The position numbers and the translations under genes were made by a program. Positions 56,655 to 64,000 of a stretch of 64,000 bases of DNA are shown here, piece after piece. The notes under the pieces are model-generated. The model did not search any database and was not told the DNA's origin. It saw only the letters and a program-made list of their open reading frames with translations. Each line of letters starts with the position of its first letter. Positions within the stretch are counted from its first letter, which is position 1. The DNA comes from Vibrionales bacterium SWAT-3 (lineage in GTDB: Bacteria; Pseudomonadota; Gammaproteobacteria; Enterobacterales; Vibrionaceae), in the NCBI GenBank assembly GCA_000169995.1, contig AAZW01000015.1, positions 1 to 64,000 of the forward strand, written 5' to 3'.

Positions 56655-57369
56655 ATGTATCTAGCCTCATTCATAGCTTTGGTTGGCTCGCTCTTATTTA
56701 CATATTTCGAGATACCACTAGGTGCAATGTTCGGTGCCCTGATTGCTCTTTTGGTAACGGCAAAAGCAGGGTTTACTCTAGCTCTTCCCAAAAGCACATT
56801 GACCGGAGTACAGTTAATCCTTGGTGCCACAGTGGGCTCAATCGTCCCTGTGCAGACTCTTTCCAAGGGTTATCCGATATTACTTTTTGTGGGACTCGTC
56901 CTTTGTATGTCAGCACTAGTTCTCACCTCGTATCTCTGGCTTTCTAAGCGAGAGAAATGGTCAAAATATGAAAGCCTACTTGGGGCGGTTCCGGGAGCGA
57001 TGGCCGCGGTTCTTGTCATTAATGAAAATCACAATTCACCTTCTAGTAAAGTAATTTTCACTCACACAGTTCGACTCATTTTCTTAATCATAGCTTCCGC
57101 TCTTCTTGTCTCAACGGACAACTCACCAGTTTCTGGGCCCGCTATTTCCTTAGACAACCTTTGGATACTTCTCCCACTTTTCCTCGCCTACTTTTCAGGT
57201 TTACTTCTCGATAAAATTGGTACTCCAGCACCGTATATGGTGACCGGGATGTTAGCAACTATGTTTGTGAACTCTGAGTTACCGTCATACAACTTTCTTG
57301 TCCCGACAGAGCTTGTTTTTATTGCAACATCCGCTCTAGGGGCATTAATTGGGATTCGTCTAAAAGATC

Positions 57370-58717
57370 GGCTCTTCTCCGCTTAGATGAGCTTGATTTC
57401 CGGATAAATGGTAGAGTGAGTTTCTAGGATTGAGGTTTGTCTAATCTTCAATTTAAAGTAATCAGTATCCCTTACTCCTCGGGCTCTCCGTCTAAGAAGA
57501 CCTATCGATACATTCCCTGCTTCCACTCGGGCATTCGTCAGCTTATATTTTGCATAGTTGCAGATCCCAACTCTTCTCTCCCAAAGCGCGTCTGCAAAGT
57601 TGATGAGAGATAAGATCCTCGTCTTTTTAGCAAGCTGGCACCACGCATCAAGCGCTGCGATCATCAAGTCAAAATTACGTTCATCCCATAAGGCTTGAAG
57701 CTGCTCTTTGAGCATATAAATCGTACAAAGAGTCTTATTGCTTTCCAGTAAATCATCTAGCCTATCTGACTGCTTATCGCTTAATTTCGGCGCATTTTTG
57801 AGGAGTAAAAATAGCGTCCCTTTAAGCATTTTCTTCTCGTCATGTGTTCCTTTCCTAAACGCTTTATTACGCTCTTTCCTTATCAGAAGAGAGTAGTTCT
57901 GCATAACGTGAAACCGGTCAAAAACGATGTCTGCATTCGGAAGAGCGTTTCTCACTGCTGATTGGTAAGATTGCCCCATATCCATTGATACCGCTTGGAT
58001 GCCGTCTCTCGTTTGCGGTGATAATTGTTCAAAAAAGTTGATGAGTACGTTTGAAGTCCGCCCATGGTCAACCCAAATAAGTTGTCCTGAAACGAGATCA
58101 TAAACGACGGTCATATAATCATGGCCTTTAGCCCTGGCGACTTCATCAACGCCAATATGAACAAGGTTGGTCAACTTCTTAGGCTCTAAAGCAGGCAAGG
58201 TAGAGAGAAGGAATGCTTTATCGATATTTTTCACGGTTTCCCAGCGTATGTCTAAATGCTTCGACACTGCGTGGATGCTCATATAGCGGCACAGTCCACT
58301 AATAAAGTGACAGAACCTCTTTGTATAACGACTCCCCTTATCAACAAAATCAGCCTCTTCAATCAACCTTCGGCCGAGCCTATCCCTTGTCTGAGCCAAT
58401 TCAATTTCTATAACGCAAGGGCGACCACTGACAGGTAAATCCGACAGGCGACGGTGAACGTAGTGGTCGACGGTGCGCGGAGCTCCAGTCTCAGGATCAA
58501 CAACTTTACAGCGTCTATCTCGCTTGCACTTGACGAGTACTGAATGAGAGCTTTCTTCAAGCGTTACAGACTGTACGGATTGGCCTTTAAAGTTAAATAG
58601 AGCGGAAGATAATAACGACAAACTACAACACTGATATATAAGGTGGGAAGCGATTGTAAATCAATGTGTTAGCGGTTTTATTGTTAGTTTATAGACTCAT
58701 CTAAGCGGAGAAGAGCC
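57370..58717 (-). mobile_element. ISL3-family element, copy 2
   Basis: A 1348-bp element with the same ends as copies 1 and 3, in the opposite orientation. The 8-bp duplication AAAAGATC lies at 57362-57369 and 58718-58725. It is inserted in the AbrB-family gene. Confidence 0.95.
57383..58621 (-). CDS. ISL3-family transposase (copy 2)
   Basis: A 412-aa transposase identical in protein sequence to copy 1 (see 11748-12986 for motifs). TTG start at 58621. Frame intact. Confidence 0.92.
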   Translation of the reverse strand: MSLLSSALFNFKGQSVQSVTLEESSHSVLVKCKRDRRCKVVDPETGAPRTVDHYVHRRLSDLPVSGRPCVIEIELAQTRDRLGRRLIEEADFVDKGSRYTKRFCHFISGLCRYMSIHAVSKHLDIRWETVKNIDKAFLLSTLPALEPKKLTNLVHIGVDEVARAKGHDYMTVVYDLVSGQLIWVDHGRTSNVLINFFEQLSPQTRDGIQAVSMDMGQSYQSAVRNALPNADIVFDRFHVMQNYSLLIRKERNKAFRKGTHDEKKMLKGTLFLLLKNAPKLSDKQSDRLDDLLESNKTLCTIYMLKEQLQALWDERNFDLMIAALDAWCQLAKKTRILSLINFADALWERRVGICNYAKYKLTNARVEAGNVSIGLLRRRARGVRDTDYFKLKIRQTSILETHSTIYPEIKLI

Positions 58718-59046
58718 AAAAGATCTAACCGTTGTAGATATCTTCTCTTATGCGCGAGCTGGGATTATTGCTACAACGTTAAGTCTTACAGTCACAGTTG
58801 TTTTTGCATATATATTCAGTAAGCTAATTGATAAGGAGTTCATAGTACTCTTGATGTCGTGGGTTCCGGGCAGTGTGGAGTCTATGACTGTCGCTGCCAT
58901 TTATCTTGGGCTAGAGCCTGCATTAATAATGCTTAGTCATATCATTCGCATGATAATGCTTCATTCTATCCCTCTCGGCTTCAATATTTATAAGTATTTA
59001 CGGAGACAATTATGAAATGGGACATTGGTGTTGGCTTAGTTTCATT

Positions 59047-59076
59047 AAAAAAACTCAGTTAAGACTGGGTTTTTGC
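59047..59076 (+). terminator. Terminator of the AbrB-family gene
   Basis: AAAACTCAG-TTAAGA-CTGGGTTTTT followed by GCTTTTT, 30-60 bp after the stop at 59015. Confidence 0.8.
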
Positions 59077-59150
59077 TTTTTCCATTCCTAATAAGCCCTT
59101 TTCACATAAATGCACTTAATTTACCTATTGAAAGAAATTCAATTGGAACT

Positions 59151-59200
59151 TCCGCTCTTCAACGGTATCCAGTCTGTACTTTGTAGTATTGAAGAGCGGA
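59151..59200. repeat. 12-bp inverted repeat with 26-bp spacer
   Basis: TCCGCTCTTCAA at 59151-59162 and its complement TTGAAGAGCGGA at 59189-59200. It contains CGCTCTTC, reminiscent of ISL3 end sequence but not the same. The region 59077-59481 otherwise holds nothing recognised. Confidence 0.5.
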
Positions 59201-59481
59201 GCTACGCTGCTTCTATCTAAAAACATCAGAAACAATAAAGCTTGAGAAGTACAATATCCTCTCATCATTTTTCGCTTTGAACACATTATTCATCATCGGT
59301 AAATCTATCTAATTTCTATTTAGACCGTCAACCTCCTTCGGTAATCACACCACTCCCAAAAAGTGAACACTAAGGCGATCTTGTCCCAGAGCACACCCAG
59401 AGCACGGTGTTTACAACACGTCTTTGCACAGAAATCATTTAGAGTCGATGGTCTACATAATTCTCAGTTCATTAATTTATG

Positions 59482-60829
59482 GGCTCTTCTCCGCTTAGAT
59501 GAGTCTATAAACTAACAATAAAACCGCTAACACATTGATTTACAATCGCTTCCCACCTTATATATCAGTGTTGTAGTTTGTCGTTATTATCTTCCGCTCT
59601 ATTTAACTTTAAAGGCCAATCCGTACAGTCTGTAACGCTTGAAGAAAGCTCTCATTCAGTACTCGTCAAGTGCAAGCGAGATAGACGCTGTAAAGTTGTT
59701 GATCCTGAGACTGGAGCTCCGCGCACCGTCGACCACTACGTTCACCGTCGCCTGTCGGATTTACCTGTCAGTGGTCGCCCTTGCGTTATAGAAATTGAAT
59801 TGGCTCAGACAAGGGATAGGCTCGGCCGAAGGTTGATTGAAGAGGCTGATTTTGTTGATAAGGGGAGTCGTTATACAAAGAGGTTCTGTCACTTTATTAG
59901 TGGACTGTGCCGCTATATGAGCATCCACGCAGTGTCGAAGCATTTAGACATACGCTGGGAAACCGTGAAAAATATCGATAAAGCATTCCTTCTCTCTACC
60001 TTGCCTGCTTTAGAGCCTAAGAAGTTGACCAACCTTGTTCATATTGGCGTTGATGAAGTCGCCAGGGCTAAAGGCCATGATTATATGACCGTCGTTTATG
60101 ATCTCGTTTCAGGACAACTTATTTGGGTTGACCATGGGCGGACTTCAAACGTACTCATCAACTTTTTTGAACAATTATCACCGCAAACGAGAGACGGCAT
60201 CCAAGCGGTATCAATGGATATGGGGCAATCTTACCAATCAGCAGTGAGAAACGCTCTTCCGAATGCAGACATCGTTTTTGACCGGTTTCACGTTATGCAG
60301 AACTACTCTCTTCTGATAAGGAAAGAGCGTAATAAAGCGTTTAGGAAAGGAACACATGACGAGAAGAAAATGCTTAAAGGGACGCTATTTTTACTCCTCA
60401 AAAATGCGCCGAAATTAAGCGATAAGCAGTCAGATAGGCTAGATGATTTACTGGAAAGCAATAAGACTCTTTGTACGATTTATATGCTCAAAGAGCAGCT
60501 TCAAGCCTTATGGGATGAACGTAATTTTGACTTGATGATCGCAGCGCTTGATGCGTGGTGCCAGCTTGCTAAAAAGACGAGGATCTTATCTCTCATCAAC
60601 TTTGCAGACGCGCTTTGGGAGAGAAGAGTTGGGACCTGCAACTATGCAAAATATAAGCTGACGAATGCCCGAGTGGAAGCAGGGAATGTATCGATAGGTC
60701 TTCTTAGACGGAGAGCCCGAGGAGTAAGGGATACTGATTACTTTAAATTGAAGATTAGACAAACCTCAATCCTAGAAACTCACTCTACCATTTATCCGGA
60801 AATCAAGCTCATCTAAGCGGAGAAGAGCC
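59482..60829 (+). mobile_element. ISL3-family element, copy 3
   Basis: A 1348-bp element flanked by the 7-bp repeat ATTTATG (59475-59481 and 60830-60836). It has the same orientation as copy 1. One base change seen against copy 1 (T at 12805, C at 60635). Confidence 0.94.
59578..60816 (+). CDS. ISL3-family transposase (copy 3)
   Basis: A 412-aa transposase, same as copies 1 and 2 except for Thr instead of Ile in RRVGTCNYAK. TTG start. Frame intact. Confidence 0.92.
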   Translation: MSLLSSALFNFKGQSVQSVTLEESSHSVLVKCKRDRRCKVVDPETGAPRTVDHYVHRRLSDLPVSGRPCVIEIELAQTRDRLGRRLIEEADFVDKGSRYTKRFCHFISGLCRYMSIHAVSKHLDIRWETVKNIDKAFLLSTLPALEPKKLTNLVHIGVDEVARAKGHDYMTVVYDLVSGQLIWVDHGRTSNVLINFFEQLSPQTRDGIQAVSMDMGQSYQSAVRNALPNADIVFDRFHVMQNYSLLIRKERNKAFRKGTHDEKKMLKGTLFLLLKNAPKLSDKQSDRLDDLLESNKTLCTIYMLKEQLQALWDERNFDLMIAALDAWCQLAKKTRILSLINFADALWERRVGTCNYAKYKLTNARVEAGNVSIGLLRRRARGVRDTDYFKLKIRQTSILETHSTIYPEIKLI

Positions 60830-60893
60830 ATTTATGTATTCTGAACCTACCAATAACAAACTACATGTGAAAATTAACAATGAATAAATACGC

Positions 60894-60925
60894 AAAAGGC
60901 AAGGTTCTAAAACCTTGCCTTCGTT
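60894..60925. terminator. Terminator of hsdR
   Basis: The stem AAGGCAAGGTT-CTAA-AACCTTGCCTT lies at and just below the hsdR stop; with T-rich flanks on both sides it could work in both directions. Confidence 0.75.
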
Positions 60926-60929
60926 TTAC

Positions 60930-63900
60930 TTAAGCCGCATACCATCCATCTGCCAGCACTTCAGCTTGCTCTAGCACAAGCTTAATCGCCTCTTCAGCAG
61001 CATCTGGCGGGTATTTCCATCTACGTAGTAATCGACGAACGAGGTTGCGCATGCGAGCGCGGACACTATCTCTCTTTTGCCAATCAACCGTGGCTGACTT
61101 GCGCAGTTGATGAGTCAATTCAATAGCAAGCTTACGTAAGTTGTCGTCACCAAGTTCTCTAACCGAGGATTCGTTGTCGACCAATGCGCGATAGAAAGCG
61201 ATTTCATCAACAGATAGGTTTAGCTTATCTAGCAACTCGCTATCTTCTTGCATCTCTTTCGCCCATTGAATCAACTCCTCGATAACTTGAGCCGTTTCAA
61301 TGCTGCGGTTATGGTATTTTTGCAGCGTCGACATAATACGTTCAGAGTATTTCTTCTCTTGTACGACATCGTTCTTCATGCGAGATTTAACCTCATCACG
61401 AAGCAGTTTCTCTAACAGCTCTACCGCGAGGTTCTTCTCTTTCATGTTCTTTACATCTTCTAAGAACTCTTCAGAGAGAAGCCCGATATTTGGCTTATCA
61501 AGCCCAACCATAGTGAAAATGTCATCAACGCCATCGGCTACAACTGCATTATTTAGAATTTGCTTCAATGCTGTATTGCGCTCCTCATCAGTGCGTTTCT
61601 TGTCTACCGTTGAGTGCTTGATAAAAGCTGTCTTGATCGCAGAATAAAAAGCAATTTCGTTCTTATAACAGTGAGTTTCATCCATGGTGCTACACAGTGA
61701 ATATGCTTTAGCCAAAGCCGCCATCACATCGAGGAATCGCCTCTTTCCGTCCCTGACTTGTTTTCCGTTAGCGTCAGTATGAGATAAACCAGACAAATGG
61801 TTAACTGCTCCCGGTAACAAGCGCAATGCATCCGTTTCAAAGTCCGGACGATAGTTGAATACCTTTGTATCAACGGGTGTTGCGAACATACCTCGAATGA
61901 TATCAACCTTTTCCATTAGTACAGCAAACGCTTCTGCCGTATCGACGGTGGGTTGTCCCTTACCTTGGCTATTAGTGTAGGTTTTTAGTGCATTTTTAAG
62001 CTCATTAGCGATACCGATATAATCGACAACCAAACCACCGGGCTTATCTTTAAATACTCGGTTTACACGAGCAATAGCCTGCATTAGGTTATGCCCTTTC
62101 ATTGGCTTATCGATATACATGGTATGACAACAAGGCGCATCAAATCCTGTTAACCACATGTCTCGAACGATGACGAGTTGAAGCTCATCCTCTGTATCTT
62201 TGTAGCGTTTCTCGAATAGCTTTTTGGTTTTCTTATCGTGGATGTGAGGCTGCATCTTTTCTTTGTCTGATGCAGAGCCTGTCATCACAATCTTGATTGC
62301 ACCTTTATCGGTATCTGGGTGATGCCACTCTGGTTTAATAGCAACAATAGCATTGTAGAGATCGACACATATCTCTCGGCTCATCGAGACAATCATGGCT
62401 TTACCGGGAAATGTCGATGTTCGAGTGGTGAAGTGCTCAACGAGATCTTTTGCGACTTGTGCAATACGAGGCTCTGCGCCTACCAGTTTTTCTAACGTTG
62501 CCCATTCTGATTTTACTTTTTCACGATCTGCCGTTTCTTCATCTTCACCGATTTCATCTTCAACTTTATCATTCAGTTGCTCAATTTCATCTTGGTTAAT
62601 ATCAAGCTTAGCAAGACGAGATTCGTAGTAGATAGGAACCGTAGCACCATCATCAACGGCATCTTGAATATCGTAGATAGAGACATACTCACCAAAAACA
62701 CCACGTGTGTCTTTGTCATCCATTGCGATAGGCGTGCCTGTAAAACCGATGAATGAAGCATTAGGGAGTGCATCACGCATATACTTGGAATAACCATAAA
62801 CGTACTTTTTGTCAATTACCGTGCCGTTTTTGTCTTTCACTTCCACCAACTTTGACTTATTGCCATACTGGCTTCGGTGCGCTTCATCAGATACGACCAC
62901 GATATTACTTCGTTCAGACAGTTTAGGGTGCTCCGTTTCAGCATCTAACAAAGCAAACTTCTGAATCGTCGTGAATATGATACCGCCAGACTGCCGATTT
63001 AAAAGCAGCTCACGTAACGCATCACGGTCATCCGCTTGTTGAGGTATTTGCTTTAGCGTTTCTTGCGCCATCCCAAAGGTGTTGTAAAGCTGACCATCTA
63101 GATCATTTCGATCAGTCACCACCACAATCGTTGGGTTATTCATGGATGCTTGCTGTAACAGTTTGCTTGCGTAGCAAACCATAGATATGCTTTTGCCACT
63201 GCCTTGAGTATGCCAAACAACTCCAGCCTTACCACTGCCTTGCTTAATTTTTTCTAGTGCAGGGATAGTGCTCTCAAGGAAGTTACCTGAGGTATTGGCG
63301 GCACGAACCGTCGCTTCAACAGCCGCTCTCACCGCGTGGAACTGGTGATAACCTGCAATTTTCTTGATGATTTTGTCGTTGTCGGTTTCGAAGAGTACAA
63401 AGTAACGAATGTAATCGAGCAATAAATCTTGCTTGAAGAAGCCACGAACCATGGTTTCTAATTGAAACTCCAATAACGGTCTATCGTCCTCTGTAGCAAC
63501 AGTTTTCCAAGGTAAGAATCGTTCTTTATTAGCCGTTAATGAACCAACACGGGCAGTCCAGCCATCGCTAACAATCAACGCTTCATTGAAAACAAACAGA
63601 TCTGAAATTTCATCTTTGTAGGTTTGAAGCTGATTAAAGGCATTCCAAATGTCGGCATGTTCATCGGCTGGATTTTTCAACTCAATAACAGAGATGGGTA
63701 GCCCGTTAATGAACACCACAACATCAGGTCGACGATTGCCTTTTGTACCTGCAATCGTAAACTGATTCACGATAAGAAACTCATTGTTATCAGGCGTTGT
63801 AAAATCCATTAGCAGGGCATGAGTATGCTTCGCTTTCGATTCGCCGTCTTCAACAACCGTGTATTCAACAGGCACCCCTTCAATCACAAACTTGTGGAAG

Positions 63901-64000
63901 GCGCGGTTGTTTTTAATAAGAATTGGCGTATCGGGGGAAGATACCGTATTAACCACATCATTCAGTGCCTCTATCGGAAGCTCTGGATTGATGATTGCTA
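60930..64000 (-). CDS. hsdR: Type I restriction enzyme subunit R (HsdR), 5' partial
   Basis: The motor and nuclease subunit of a type I restriction-modification system; it cleaves foreign DNA after ATP-driven translocation. The frame is open to the window edge, and residues ahead of the first GTG (63956) already match the family (NPELPIEALNDVVNTVSSPDT), so the true start lies outside. In order: an N-terminal nuclease domain with DVVVFINGLPISVIELKNP (the E-x-K motif), a helicase with Walker A HTQGSGKSISMV (near 63200) and the DEAH-like VVSDEAHRSQYG (near 62890), then SF2 motifs (TGFDAPCCHTMYIDKP, QAIARVNR) and a helical C-terminus that contacts the methylase. hsdM and hsdS should lie to the right. 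Confidence 0.94.
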   Translation of the reverse strand, partial: AIINPELPIEALNDVVNTVSSPDTPILIKNNRAFHKFVIEGVPVEYTVVEDGESKAKHTHALLMDFTTPDNNEFLIVNQFTIAGTKGNRRPDVVVFINGLPISVIELKNPADEHADIWNAFNQLQTYKDEISDLFVFNEALIVSDGWTARVGSLTANKERFLPWKTVATEDDRPLLEFQLETMVRGFFKQDLLLDYIRYFVLFETDNDKIIKKIAGYHQFHAVRAAVEATVRAANTSGNFLESTIPALEKIKQGSGKAGVVWHTQGSGKSISMVCYASKLLQQASMNNPTIVVVTDRNDLDGQLYNTFGMAQETLKQIPQQADDRDALRELLLNRQSGGIIFTTIQKFALLDAETEHPKLSERSNIVVVSDEAHRSQYGNKSKLVEVKDKNGTVIDKKYVYGYSKYMRDALPNASFIGFTGTPIAMDDKDTRGVFGEYVSIYDIQDAVDDGATVPIYYESRLAKLDINQDEIEQLNDKVEDEIGEDEETADREKVKSEWATLEKLVGAEPRIAQVAKDLVEHFTTRTSTFPGKAMIVSMSREICVDLYNAIVAIKPEWHHPDTDKGAIKIVMTGSASDKEKMQPHIHDKKTKKLFEKRYKDTEDELQLVIVRDMWLTGFDAPCCHTMYIDKPMKGHNLMQAIARVNRVFKDKPGGLVVDYIGIANELKNALKTYTNSQGKGQPTVDTAEAFAVLMEKVDIIRGMFATPVDTKVFNYRPDFETDALRLLPGAVNHLSGLSHTDANGKQVRDGKRRFLDVMAALAKAYSLCSTMDETHCYKNEIAFYSAIKTAFIKHSTVDKKRTDEERNTALKQILNNAVVADGVDDIFTMVGLDKPNIGLLSEEFLEDVKNMKEKNLAVELLEKLLRDEVKSRMKNDVVQEKKYSERIMSTLQKYHNRSIETAQVIEELIQWAKEMQEDSELLDKLNLSVDEIAFYRALVDNESSVRELGDDNLRKLAIELTHQLRKSATVDWQKRDSVRARMRNLVRRLLRRWKYPPDAAEEAIKLVLEQAEVLADGWYAA

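Larger units (their letters stand above)
56655..59015 (+). pseudogene. AbrB-family membrane protein split by ISL3 copy 2
   Basis: The 5' part (56655-57369) and 3' part (58726-59015) join in frame when the ISL3 element and one copy of the 8-bp duplication are removed, giving 334 aa. Multiple hydrophobic segments and the duplicated pattern (GAMFGALIALLVTAKAGF; LGAVPGAMAAVLVI; later MSWVPGSVESMTVAAIYLG) match the AbrB-duplication inner-membrane family (PF05145), putative transporters of unknown substrate. The truncated frame ends at 57386 with a few IS-derived residues. The gene is therefore inactivated recently. Confidence 0.9.

Noticed and set aside
57370..60829. Composite transposon made of ISL3 copies 2 and 3
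   Set aside because: Each copy has its own target duplication and the DNA between is the 3' part of the AbrB-family gene, so they inserted independently.

Overview
The window looks like DNA from a Vibrio or a close marine gammaproteobacterium. The pointers are a VC1184-type PLP enzyme, moderately AT-rich intergenic DNA, and the mix of IS5, ISL3, ISAs1 and IS256 elements. No replication, partition or integrase gene is visible, so the sequence cannot settle whether this is a large conjugative plasmid or an integrated element next to chromosomal-type genes. No tRNA, rRNA or CRISPR array was recognised.

Left accessory region (1-19.6 kb): a PAS-GGDEF cyclase; an IS5-family element; a frameshifted LysR gene divergent from a DJ-1/PfpI gene; a two-gene operon (2OG-Fe oxygenase and VC1184-type PLP enzyme); a complete group II intron; a lipoprotein/alpha-beta hydrolase operon; ISL3 copy 1; an SRPBCC-MarR operon with a palindromic operator; a PhnD-like binding protein with a hybrid histidine kinase, flanked by two paralogous small proteins; and a phage tape-measure remnant.

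Conjugation region (about 19.9-52.4 kb): an F-type (MPF-F, MOB-F) system reads rightward as traA L E K B V C W U trbC traN traF trbB traH traG, then traD, then a 1921-aa TraI relaxase-helicase. Pilin (TraA), core channel (TraK, TraB, TraV), ATPase (TraC), pilus assembly (TraE, L, W, U, F, H, G, TrbC), disulfide chemistry (TrbB), mating-pair stabilisation (TraN), coupling protein (TraD) and relaxase are all recognisable. traL and traN each carry a single frameshift. Between traG and traD lie a small exported protein, a LysR/hydrolase pair, an unknown gene and a Fis-like regulator. Between traD and traI lies a YafO-like toxin with an unusual partner. Inverted repeats upstream of the first tra genes and upstream of traI are the best oriT candidates.

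Right region (52.4-64 kb): an ISAs1 element; an IS256 element that splits a DUF1127-type gene; an ISL3 element (copy 2) that splits an AbrB-family membrane gene; ISL3 copy 3; and the type I restriction subunit hsdR, which runs off the right edge. The three ISL3 copies are almost identical. Copies 1 and 3 are direct repeats around the whole conjugation region, so recombination between them could remove it.
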